Source: Paraescarpia echinospica
Lineage: Eukaryota; Annelida; Polychaeta; Sabellida; Siboglinidae
DNA: 64,000 bases
Assembly (NCBI GenBank): GCA_020002185.1
Contig: CM034538.1
Location: 2,398,270-2,462,269, forward strand
Direction of reading: 5' to 3'
In this document: positions 44,436 through 54,719 of the stretch, one piece after another
Layout: each line of letters opens with the position of its first letter
Position numbering within the stretch: the stretch's first letter is position 1
Notes under the pieces: generated by a model
Seen by the model: the letters and a program-made list of their open reading frames with translations, nothing else
What the model was told of the DNA's origin: nothing
The model's database searches: none
Made by a program: the position numbers and the translations under genes

Positions 44436-46330
44436 ATAGATATAATAATAATATAATAATGTTTTATTTCAGACAAAAGTCCATATGTACATACAATACA
44501 AGTAAATACAAAAATAAGTAATAAATAACTAAAATACAAAGATATAGATACACATGAAATAAAAATAGATGGTTAATAAGATATATATAAAATGTGCATT
44601 CAACTTAAAGTATACAATTGGGTAGTCCAATATTTAAACATAGGACTTCTAAAATGTATATCAGTATAAAAATAATTCACAAAAAGTGGATTTTCAGACC
44701 GTTCAAGACGACATAATAAGCTATATACGGATGAACGCATACGTTCATTAAAAGATTTAACACAGTTTGTAGCAAACATAAAACTTGCACTACAGCGTGA
44801 TGACAAATTGTGTAAAATTCTAAAACTGTTGTTATAGGCAACAGTAATATCTTTCAAACTCTGTTTTTTAAATTTACACCAAAGACAGTAAGAGATAAAT
44901 TTTTGTGCTAAGACGTTGGCCTGAGCATATAGGGATCTTTTCTGTCAGGCAATGTCCTCATCGTCAGTAAGATTATTGTTAATTATATGACCCAGATATT
45001 TACATTTAATAGTGTGAGGTAACGGACGATTATTGAGAGTGACAGGATGAGTATTTTTCATGTCCTGAGGTTTGTTGTCAATAACCATACAATATGATTT
45101 GTTGGCATTATATGTTATGTTAAACATTTCACCATACTTGGCACAACAATCTGTTAGTTTTCTCAACCCAGAAACTCTAGGTACAAAAATACAGAGATCA
45201 TCTGTATATATTAAATGATACATTATGGTGCCAGCATAAAGACATCCAATTTGTAATTTGTTAAGATTTACATTTAAGTCATCCATGTACACATTAAAAA
45301 GGTGGGGTGAAAGGATTCCACCTTGTTTAACACCATTTGAGACAGTAAAAAATCTAGTAAAGCTCTGACAGTGAATTTCAGGGAACTGTACCAGTGATGC
45401 AGAATGCGCACAATGAAAGCAGGACAGCCACGGTCAATTAGTTTAGTGAATAGCTTGCTATGGTTCACTTTGCTGAAGGCCTTGGAGGCATCCAGCATAG
45501 TCACATACATAGAAGAGCCATTCACTATGTAGTGTCAAAAAAGTTCTTTTAATAGAAATATAAGCATCTCAGTTGAGTGATGCTTTTTAAATCTAAATTG
45601 GTTGGCACACGTTGTGAAGAAAATGGTAGCCCTTGATAATATTAAAGATTCAAATAATTTACTAGCAATTGTTGCAAGAGCAATAGGTCTGTAGTTATTG
45701 TTATCAGACAAATCACCAGCTTTGTTTTTAATTATTGGAGCTATTATTGTGACCATCACAGCATCAGGTAAAACCCATGAATTAACAAGCTGCTGAATAC
45801 ATATCCTGTAGGCATCGCCTGAATTATTTCTTGTATTTCTTTAGCATCAACCATCATTTGTCATTAAATTACATATTGCTGCAATACATGTCAATCTTTT
45901 TAGTATGTGATGGAGAGCCAGGTACAGAATTAAGTAGAGACTGGTAGCGATGAAGCCACATATTCTTTACATTTTCAGCACCACATGCACTGCCAACATT
46001 GCTAGGATTTGGCAACTTGGCATTTTCATTTGTTTGATATCTTTCCAGACATTTTTAAAGTCATTACTACTTAGTTTTGAAGCAAGTCGTTCGGCTTTAA
46101 GGGCTTCAGCATTTTTTCACAGCGTCTTTTATTATGTTTAAATTGAGCACGTTTGATTTTCATTATGTCACACAAAGAACCGCGTCGGGGACTCCCTGCA
46201 AACCTAGCAACCTGGTGGGTGTCTCTGACCATATCATTCCAACCAAGAACGGCATGCTTTGAAGACATGTTATGTGTCTTAGTAGGTATTACTTCAGAGG
46301 CATCCCTGAGTGAATTAATAATGTCTTCAT
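44436..46330 (-). mobile_element. LINE copy C, different family, 5'-truncated
   Basis: Minus-strand fragments follow the order of a non-LTR reverse transcriptase: a linker (RAQFKHNKRRCEKMLK), fingers/palm, YTDDL and a C-terminal domain. The 3' end lies in an ATAATAATATAATAATG-rich tail near 44440-44460. The 5' end runs into a (TA) microsatellite at 46330. The endonuclease is missing. Confidence 0.75.
44600..46270 (-). pseudogene. Reverse transcriptase remnant of LINE C
   Basis: From 46268 down, the frames give LGWNDMVRDTHQVARF and RAQFKHNKRRCEK, then NNNYRPIALATIASKLFE (45759-45535). Next come VTMLDASKAFSKVNHSKLF (45525-45274), LIYTDDLCIFVPRVSGL and KYLGHIINNNLTDDEDIA (45292-44945), and a C-terminal block to 44600. 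YTDDL corresponds to the catalytic (F/Y)xDD. The frame changes at least four times and the PQG block is degenerate (LLSQMVLNKVESFHPT). It belongs to a different LINE group from copies A and B. Confidence 0.75.
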
Positions 46331-46378
46331 AATATATATATATATATATTTGTATATATATATATATATATATATATG
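46330..46378. repeat. (TA)n microsatellite
   Basis: Two TA runs separated by TTTG directly abut the truncated 5' end of LINE C. Confidence 0.95.
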
Positions 46379-46379
46379 C

Positions 46380-47840
46380 ACAAGTTGAGGAATGTGTTTG
46401 CCATCATAGATTATGGCATGACAGTTCATATACATCATCACAATATCATTATGCCACTGAAATTGTAAAAAACATTGTCAAGGTACATATAAACCTTTTG
46501 AAGTTTTCATTTTGAATCATTTTTGTAAAATTATGCAAGAGTTCAGGACATTTGGACTTTGTTCTTGGATAGTTACACTACCTATTCATTGGTCCCAAAG
46601 GAAACTGTGACTAGAAATAAACATTTAAATGTCAGCAGCACATCCAGATGGCAATTCTAGAATATTCAGTTTGGCACTAATAAAATATTTATAGATCTAT
46701 TTATTTTATAAACATGGATGTGTTGCTCCGTAAAGTGCCTCTCTCAGACCCACACTTGTTTATTTGGTTTATCATCTCGCTCATGGAAATTAAATATAAA
46801 ATTCTTGATAAGGTCAAGGACCACATTAAGACACTAAATGTCATTGTCATGGAAACCAGCCTACTGCTAAAGTAAAAATAAATCAACATGTGATCACAAC
46901 AATGTAAGTAGGAATTCATTAGTATATTTCATTTGCTGTTCACTGAATCTTTATCTTGGTGTTTTGTGGTTTTATTTGCCAAACGAGTAACTATTAAATA
47001 CAAATGCTAGGTTGTCTGACATGCTCACCTAACATTTAAACAAAGGTAATAGACCTCAAATGAGTCATTGATATTTATTCACTAAGTGTATGTGCATGTG
47101 CAAACACACATACTTTTTCCATTTCTGTAGTCTGCAGTTGTTAAGTCAACAGTTGATTGAATATGCTGGAAAAACGCACGTTGTGTGTTCATCTCCTCAC
47201 ACGTACTGGTGCCGTGGCTATTTGTCACAGTGGGTGGGTAAATTTGCCAGTGTGGTGCCTAAATGAAAGTAAGTGAAATGACATCATATTATGAAGGAAG
47301 CTATGTCAGGACAAACTGACCCAGAGAGAACTATTCATATTTGTTTTTTTAAATAGCCATGTAAGAGTCAGAGATAAAAGTAAATGATTGATTGAGCCAA
47401 CTTGACAATGAAACTTTTATGGAATGAATTTATGTGCAAGTACAATAAGTGATTTACTTGTTGGCATTAATTCCTAGGGGCATGATTCTCTGTTAATTAA
47501 TTATATATCCTGGCAATAGTCCTAATTTAACTTATGTAATCCTAAAAGTATTCCAAATATATATACATTAGATGTGTATAGTTCGATTGATAAAGGTTGG
47601 TAGTCTGTTGGTTCCGTCTGTTATACCGTTACCCACAATCACCCAGGTAATTGTTAACAGGAAGTTTGATGCATTGATTGTCTTGAATGTGTGAAAATCA
47701 TGGCCATTCTGAACATCAAAAAGCTTGTGTCTTACATTTCCAATACAGTTGAATGTTTGGTTTATTTTTGTCGGCTAAGACCTCAAATTGCAAACAATGT
47801 TTTGGGCTTATTGTATACAATTTGGCGTGTAGCATAGCTT
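46380..47840. other. No recognisable gene
   Basis: AT-rich. Open frames are 72 codons or fewer and unconvincing. No repeats with other parts of the window were noticed. Confidence 0.4.
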
Positions 47841-47844
47841 AACC

Positions 47845-48126
47845 CACTCAAGGCCAGATTAATGCAGCTATGTGCCTGTTATTGAATCTTATTAAATCAA
47901 GAGATTGTGCTGTGAGTGAATCATGTGATATACTCGAGTTGCATGAATGCAAATAAATAAATAATTTTTGATCCGATTCAAATAACATTTTCACTACATC
48001 TGAAGAACTAATTCCAGGTGTAACTAGCCAAGTATGTGACATATATATGTCAATTTATTACCTAAATATGAATTGCTAAAGTTTAACAAAAATATAATAC
48101 TTAAATAATTCTCAACAATTCATTTT
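47845..48126. repeat. Interspersed repeat, about 280 bp (copy 2)
   Basis: This is the same repeat as 14816-15096, with shared ATCAAGAGATTGTGCTGTGA and AACTAGCCAAGTATGTGAC. It ends in CTCAACAATTCATTTTT, exactly where repeat R copy 3 begins. Confidence 0.8.
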
Positions 48127-49348
48127 TAGTCCTTTGGGCCGAAGGTCCAAGGGACTATTGCCATCACTCTGCGTCCGCTGTCCGCCATTAGCTGCCGTAT
48201 CTGAGAAACTGTTCAGCAGCTTTTTTTTTAATTTTGCATAGACGTATCTTGGGTTACTGCCACTATGCACGAGAAATCTGTATTTGATTTAGACATTCTA
48301 AGGACCCCGTAGGGCCCACAAGGGCCCAAAAAGCAGGTAATTTTTCACATTTTGCCTATTTTTTCAAAAACTGTTCAGCAACTTTTTTTCTAATTTTGCA
48401 TAGATGTATCTTAGGGTGCTGCCACTATACACAAGAAATTTGTATTTGATTGAATCATTCTAAGGGCACCTCAGGGGCCCCCAAAGTGCAAAAGTTTTAC
48501 ATTATCTAGTGATGTGGTTTTGAGAAGGGCCCTTGAGATCACCCCCAACAGTAGATGTGTATTGTGCCAGAAACTGAGCCCCTGCCTCACTCCACTCAGC
48601 ATTGTTCCATTGAGACCTTGACTAATCTTTAATTGGTCACAGCAGAGCAGACACATTTGACCCATAATTACAGATTCACAATATAGTTGACATCTGAAAC
48701 AACCAAATGTCAATCATTAGAAGAGTTGACATAGTTCCGCTAAACACAAGAAATCTGTATTTCCCAGTTTCTCATTTTTTAAAACAACATTTTATTTTCA
48801 ATTATAATTATTCCTCTAAATGCAAGAAATGGTGCTAAAAGTGAACAGTAAACATGGCAACATTTTACTTCCATCATAACCCTTTATTGTCTGTAACTAT
48901 GATTCACCAAAAACATTTGATTAATAATTACCTACAGGGTTGTTTGATTTCTGCCCAGCAGAAACGGCAACAATAGGAAATACATGCCATTGATAGGCAA
49001 ACATGTTCTTTTTATAAAAAAAACTTCAGTTTCTTTCTGTACCTGTCTACATATGATAACCATGTGTCCACCCTGCTCACAATAAACATCACATGAATGA
49101 TAAAAGGAAGATCACTGCCACTTGTGGATTATTAATATAAAACTGCTCTGCTACTGCTTGGTGGACAGTTAATTAGTGGCTCAAGTTCAAATTCATCAGG
49201 ACGTTTTTCACACCTGCATGGTAGTTTAGGCTCAGTAGTGTGCTGGCAGCCACTAAACCTATAGGCTTGTGTGAAAAGGATAGTTGGCAGAAGAACTAAC
49301 TTCAAAGCACCATTGCATCCATTTAGCCAGGCAGCAGTCGCACTGTCC

Positions 49349-49414
49349 CAGTGTCTGAGGGACAGTGTCTGAGGGACAGTGTCTGAGGGACAGTGTCTGA
49401 GGGACAGTGTCTCA
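49349..49414. repeat. 14-bp tandem repeat inside repeat R
   Basis: GTCTGAGGGACAGT is repeated four times plus partial units. It is absent from R copies 1 and 2. Confidence 0.9.
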
Positions 49415-49655
49415 TGCTACGTTTTGCTCTCAAATAATCTGTTCTCTTACTGTTACACATAAAGACATAATTTGGCATAACTAAGTTTTTGTAGCAGCAC
49501 ATTTGTACTTCTAGTGTATCAGTGCAACATAACATACACACTGTGTGCCACATTTGAATGTTGTGCATGTAATATTTCCACTCAATCCATTTGCATATAT
49601 AATGTAAAACTTCAACAGCCATTTTCTTCATTTTCACTTTTTGAACCCTACCATG

Positions 49656-50215
49656 TTCAATGCTCCATAACTTCGCCAATTTTTGTAGCAGTCATAATTT
49701 TTGAAACCGTGTAAAGCACCCTACCCAACCTTTACAATGATGAAAGAAAACAATGTTACAATTTTTCCGACTTATCACTTATTTGGTCAGCCAGGTTCAA
49801 TGCTCAATAACTTCACCAATTTTTGTAGCAGTCATAATTTTTGAAACCGTGTAAAGCACCCTACCAAACCGTTACAAGGATCTAAGAAAACAATGTTACA
49901 ATTTTTCCGACTTATCACTTATTTGGTCAGCCAGGTTCAATGCTCAATAACTTCACCAATTTTTGTAGCAGTCATAATTTTTGAAACCGTGTAAAGCACC
50001 CTACCCAACCTTTACAATGATGAAAGAAAACAATGTTACAATTTTTCCGACTTATCACTTATTTGGTCAGCCAGGTTCAATGCTCAATAACTTCACCAAT
50101 TTTTGTAGCAGTCATAATTTTTGAAACCGTGTAAAGCACCATACCAAACCGTTACAAGGATCTAAGAAAACAATGTTACAATTTTTCCGACTTATCACTC
50201 ATTTGGTCAGCCAGG
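49656..50215. repeat. 140-bp tandem repeat, four copies in A-B-A-B order
   Basis: Units start with TTCAATGCTC at 49656, 49796, 49936 and 50076, exactly 140 bp apart. Units 1 and 3 share CCAACCTTTACAATGATGAA; units 2 and 4 share CAAACCGTTACAAGGATCTA. R copy 2 has one unit at this place. Confidence 0.9.
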
Positions 50216-50279
50216 GTCACATATAGACGTATTAGTCCACTTCAGGGCCTCTTGGTCCATTTTTTACTATTTTTTTGAT

Positions 50280-51060
50280 GAAGTTCGGATAGTAATATCC
50301 CCATAATTTTAGTATAAAATATAGGTGTTATATTTTATATAAAGCATTCCTTTAGTAATAAAATGATACCTCATTCATATTTTTATGACAAATATTAGCA
50401 AAGTTATGATTTTTATAGGAACAGTACGTTACAGAGGATTTTCAGTGATCACTTTTAGGGTTAAGAACATTTTATTAATTAATAAAACATAAGAAACTTA
50501 CTACTTTGCTTTAAAATTCCAATTACACTCATACATCTGTGCTGGTTACAAATACTTATTTAAGGTTAAAAAATACACCTAATATAAATGTACACAAAAA
50601 ATAAATATACCATGTTATAAATAGTATATAAAGCCACAATTCAAAGTCTCAGGAAAAACTTTCTAACTGTAATTTTGGTAAAACTGATCAACATGTATTA
50701 TCTAATAATTTATCCATGACAGTATGTGTCCAATCCCGCCATATTTTAGTGCCAGCACCGACAGACTTAACATTTCTTAATGGGGGGACAACATTTTGGA
50801 ACTCAATGGTATTTTTGCAGTGTTGAGTGGATAGTGTTGGGGATATTTTCCCGGTCGAGGGGGTGGTGTTAGATATTTTCCCGTTGAGGGAGTAGTGTTG
50901 GACTTGAGCTGGTGCCCCCTAAATCCACCAGTGAATGCCAGCTTGAAGGTACGCCACATGGAACATGATTGCATAAATGTGAAGTGCAGGTGCTAGCATC
51001 GAATAGGAATAATCGGTCAAACTATGAATATTTATTTTTGGACAATACTCATTGAGCAGG
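50280..51060. other. No recognisable gene
   Basis: AT-rich to about 50760, then a short G-rich patch at 50820-50925 with two related phrases (GATATTTTCCCGG and GATATTTTCCCGT, each before a GAGGG run). Confidence 0.4.
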
Positions 51061-51069
51061 CTTGAGCGG

Positions 51070-51173
51070 ACAGGTCATGTGGGTGGTTATGTCATCAATG
51101 GTGGGACTACATGATGTGACAACAGGTCATGTGGGTGGTTATGTCATCAATGGTGGGACTACATGATGTGACA
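51070..51173. repeat. 52-bp perfect tandem duplication
   Basis: ACAGGTCATGTGGGTGG at 51070 recurs at 51122. The two 52-bp units are identical. Confidence 0.9.
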
Positions 51174-51179
51174 ACAGCA

Positions 51180-51920
51180 TCAACAGGCACTGTTTATGTA
51201 AGCACACATCATCTGGGCACCACGAATTAGACTCATGAATTGGCGTAACCTCTCTAGAAGCTCAGTTATTCAGTTGCTGTGTCACTGTGTACCGCGGGAC
51301 TAGAATAGACCAGTATTCACTGACACCAGTCCATAATAGAGGAGACATTAAACTAGTCCAATCACCTAATGCTCCGGGAGAGCCATTGTTTGCTCCAGGA
51401 GTGTGGAGTGAGTGAGAGTAGGAAGGTCAGAAAGTAGGCTCTGTTTCAGAGAGTCAGGCAGCTGAGACAATCAGAGATGTGAAGCAGCAGATAGTACAGC
51501 TGCCTGGCCTGGTGAACTTTAACCATATCGGCTTCCTTGCTAGGGTGAACTTCTGGAAGCTGAATCCTATGATGAATGTCTGTTCAGTTTCATTGGCATG
51601 ATTGTACATATCCTGGTGTATATAAATTGGGTGAAAGTGCACATGCAATATCCAACCTATCAAGTGTACATGCCCCAATAAGTGTACACCCAACTTTCTG
51701 GATTCAGCTATCCCCCATCTTGACTATGGGATCCATATTTGTATAAATATATGTTTCTTCTCCCCCGATGTCAAGGCTGGGTGAGAACAAAACGGTGCTA
51801 CTTTCCTGAAAAATGTGTACATGATGTTAGCTATGACTTAAATTTGAGCAGTTTTTCGCAACTCAAGTTAACAGGTCGGAACAATTGTATGAACCTGCAT
51901 AAAGGCCAGCGGTCACAATC
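51180..51920. other. No recognisable gene
   Basis: Open frames are 79 codons or fewer and match no family I know. Confidence 0.4.
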
Positions 51921-51929
51921 GATTTGTGT

Positions 51930-52925
51930 AGCTTAGTCGGCGACAAATCGTGTCTCAGGGTGTCGGCAGGTGTCGCCAACTAAGGAAAATGCAGTGTCCG
52001 GAGTTCTTATGACAAAAGACAAGGCCTTAGTCGGCGACTAAAAGACATTCCAAAATCGAATATCCGATGATGTCCGTGTAACAAAAGAAGTGACAAATGC
52101 AATGTCCGTCGACTGGTCCTTGGTCGGCGACACACTGCAACACCGACAAAACACATGAGCCAATCAGCAGTCACCTGGCCACTGACGTCACACACGTACC
52201 AGTGGCCAAAAAACATAGGGTGGTGGTCAGTCATTCAGAGAGGGAGATGGGAGCATGATATCGGGTCGTTTGCTTCTCAATCGCAGGCTTGATTAGATCG
52301 AGTAGGAACATGAAAACCTTTGGTATCATCCATAAGATTACGGTATACGTCTATATAATTTTCCCGTAGCCCCTGTACAAGATTATCATGTGCTCCATGC
52401 TGCTCACAGGCGAACAGATGAGCCTTGACCCACTGCTTGCGTTTACAGTTTTGTCATGCCTTTTCCTTTCTTCTGCGCTGCCACAGTGACGACAATGCTA
52501 CCATGGATAATGCTAGATCTCTTGTTGACTCCATCTTCTCCTGTGGTTGTCAAATCGGTAATTGTAGTAACAATTTTTTTTCTTTCTCAAAGCGGCAAAC
52601 AGATGTAGAAAAAGGCGAAACACAACAGCGTTTTATGCAATGGGTAGTCGGCAGGGTACTCATGATATTCCACATGGTGGCGCCACGTTTTATAGTAGTA
52701 ATCCTAGCTAACATCAGATGGCAGTAGGGGCTGCAATGACATGTCGCTACAAAATCACCCTTGCAGTGTCCCTGCACACCGTTGCGACACAACCTTACAA
52801 CTTGTCGTTGACCAAGCACATTCCCGACAGGTGTCCGTATGCCATGTCGGCAATGTTGTTTGGTCATGGGCGGCCTTAACATTGTGAACGATTGGTTTAT
52901 GTCGTCTAGAACCTCCGGTGCAAAC
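51930..52925 (-). mobile_element. PIF/Harbinger-like remnant with GTCGGCGAC-rich ends
   Basis: The left 210 bp hold repeated TTAGTCGGCGAC, GGTGTCGCC, GTCGACTGGTCC and GGTCGGCGACAC phrases. The right 190 bp hold TGTCGCTAC, TTGCGACACAACC, TTGTCGTTGACCAAGC and CATGTCGGCAAT, partly inverted relative to the left. Between them lies a transposase N-terminal fragment on the minus strand. TTA precedes the left GTCGGCGAC, which would suit a three-base TWA target, but the right border could not be fixed. Confidence 0.42.
52330..52533 (-). pseudogene. N-terminal fragment of a Harbinger-like transposase
   Basis: On the minus strand an ATG at 52533 opens MESTRDLALSMVALSSLWQR. One in-frame TGA follows. After it the same frame reads CKRKQWVKAHLFACEQHG, then AHDNLVQGLRENYIDVYRNL. 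The pattern of a basic stretch, W-V-(H/K)-x-(H/Y)-L, E-x-x-G-(A/x)-x-x-x-L-(V/F)-x-x-L and (F/Y)-(R)-N is that of the N-terminus of PIF/Harbinger transposases (from memory). A stop follows about 20 codons later. The DDE core is absent. Confidence 0.45.
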
Positions 52926-52949
52926 ACTATAGCTGGTAAAATCTCTTAA

Positions 52950-53480
52950 CAGGGACTTTAAAAAAACGAAGGTGTTATTTTTCAGCTGATGGGTCGTAGG
53001 TTACTTGCTTTACATACAGATACAGGCCTAAAATTTGGCAGTGACCCTGATTCCATTTACATTGCCACAGTGCTCTGGCAACTGGTCATTGTGTCTCAGA
53101 AATTAAATAATATTTTTAAAGCCCCCACTGATGAAGTCAAAAGACCTGTTAAAACCAAGGGTAGTTAAATAATGTTGATAATAATACATTTTTATGTAGC
53201 GCCCTATCAAAATAATTGTTCTGGAGCGCTGTACGATGATTATTACAAATAAATTAATAACACAAAAATACGAAATAAATAAATAAGCACATGTATACAA
53301 GCTGTAAAATAATAACAATAGATTAATTAATTAAATTAAAATAAATAAATAAAAATAAACATATGAATAATTAATTACAATCATCGAATGTTAAAATAAT
53401 TTATAAAAAAATACTTCTTGAGTGACACTTTAAACTGCTTAACTCTCGTGCATTGGCGCATTGTGAGGGCTAGTTAAATG
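52950..53480. other. AT-rich stretch with a retroposon-like tail
   Basis: GATAATAATACATTTTTATG and GTAGCGCCC with GAGCGCTGTACGATGATTAT (53175-53245) resemble the 3' region of tRNA-type SINEs or LINE tails. AT-rich repeats of AATAAATAAATA type follow to 53360. Confidence 0.4.
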
Positions 53481-53499
53481 TGACTTGATGTCAGGAATC

Positions 53500-53727
53500 A
53501 TTCATGAGCTTATATATTGGACAATATACACAGGGGTCTCAAAAGAGGAGAGGAGACTCCACAGGCTAGCAGAAGAAAAATGTAACCGCAGAAAAAACAT
53601 CCAGGCTGAGAACAAAGCCGAGAGCGCCTTCAAGGGCAGCAAATGCAGTAAAGACTACTATTATTTCTGCCATATGTTCCCAGACTGCAGAAAATGTAAT
53701 TATATTTGTACGTGTCCAAAAACCTAG
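53500..53727 (+). pseudogene. Possible C-terminal tail of a LINE polyprotein
   Basis: The frame reads ERRLHRLAEEKCNRRKNIQA, then AFKGSKCSKDYYYFC. From memory, some invertebrate LINE proteins end with a basic R-L-x-x-L-x-E-K-x-x-x-R-K stretch followed by a Cys-rich finger. The expected second half of the finger (a serine/histidine-rich helix) is not recognisable here. It could equally be chance. Confidence 0.25.
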
Positions 53728-53729
53728 CC

Positions 53730-54715
53730 TATATGGTCTATCGGGTGTGTGCCTGCGGCTGTGATAATTATAGATCAGATATGGATTAGGTTGACGGAAA
53801 TGACTGTGCAATAATAAACTGATCAGTGTACCATGTATTTAGTTATAAGAATGATGCCATCAGTGTGGATTGCAGGTATGAGTTCGTTACAAGATCTGTC
53901 GGCTGCTGTTTGGGAATGAACACTTATATTGTTTTGTTTTTACTTCTTAGTATTATAGGTTTTAAATAACAGTATCGTTTCTTAATTATAAATGCTTATT
54001 TTATGATGTGTTGGTATCTTCATGGTCTACTAACCTCACGCCTTTCAATGAGCACTAATGACCTGTAATCTGTTTGTGTTTAGTGATATAGAGGTTGGTG
54101 ACAGGTAGATATTCTTTGATTCCTGTACCTAATGTTCTCACATTCTTCTCAGCGCAGGACATTGTATCAACCACACTTTTTGCCTCCACAGTTGTCGAGA
54201 TTGTGTTTTAAATGTAGGTACCAACAATGTTGATAGGGTGTTGATAATGATATATTTTTAAACACTGGCATGTCACAGGAATTGAATATCCTTGTTAATT
54301 GATTTGCGATTTATTGGTGATAGGCCAGACCTATTGCATGTAATCTTTACCTAATTTTGTTTTGATGTGAAAGACCACATAAAAGAGCTCTCTGACATTC
54401 TTCATGTGACACACCCATAGTGACATTAGTTCGCCAACAAAGGCCAAAGGAGTTTGCTGAAACATTCGTAGCCACTACCAAAGGTTTCTTGATTTGAGTT
54501 GTAATCATGCCAAACACCATGTTACAACAGAGACATCTATGTAGAAACAACAATTCCACACGAAGATAGAAATTTTCCTGAATGATATTAAGAGTACAAG
54601 AGATCTATAACAACTATGAACAACACATAAAAAGCCCATCAAAGAACTAGGTCAAGTCTCTGGTCTCAAACTGATGATGGATGACGTCTGTAAATGCAAA
54701 CTTAACAAAGCAGAC
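53730..54715. other. No recognisable gene
   Basis: AT-rich flank of the first 37-bp array. Nothing supported. Confidence 0.4.
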
Positions 54716-54719
54716 ACTT

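Larger units (their letters stand above)
48123..50270 (+). repeat. Repeat R copy 3, the most complete (about 2.1 kb)
   Basis: It runs from TTTTTAGTCCTTTGGGCCGA to GTCACATATAGACGTATTAG and GGCCTCTTGGTCCATTTTTT. Its 5' part matches 32994-33535 and its 3' part matches 41755-42260. No open frame spans it, so it is probably non-autonomous. The ends can fold locally (TCCTTTGGGCCGAAGGTCCAA near the start, GGGCCACTTGGCCC near the end of copy 2). No terminal inverted repeat or target duplication was found. Confidence 0.7.
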
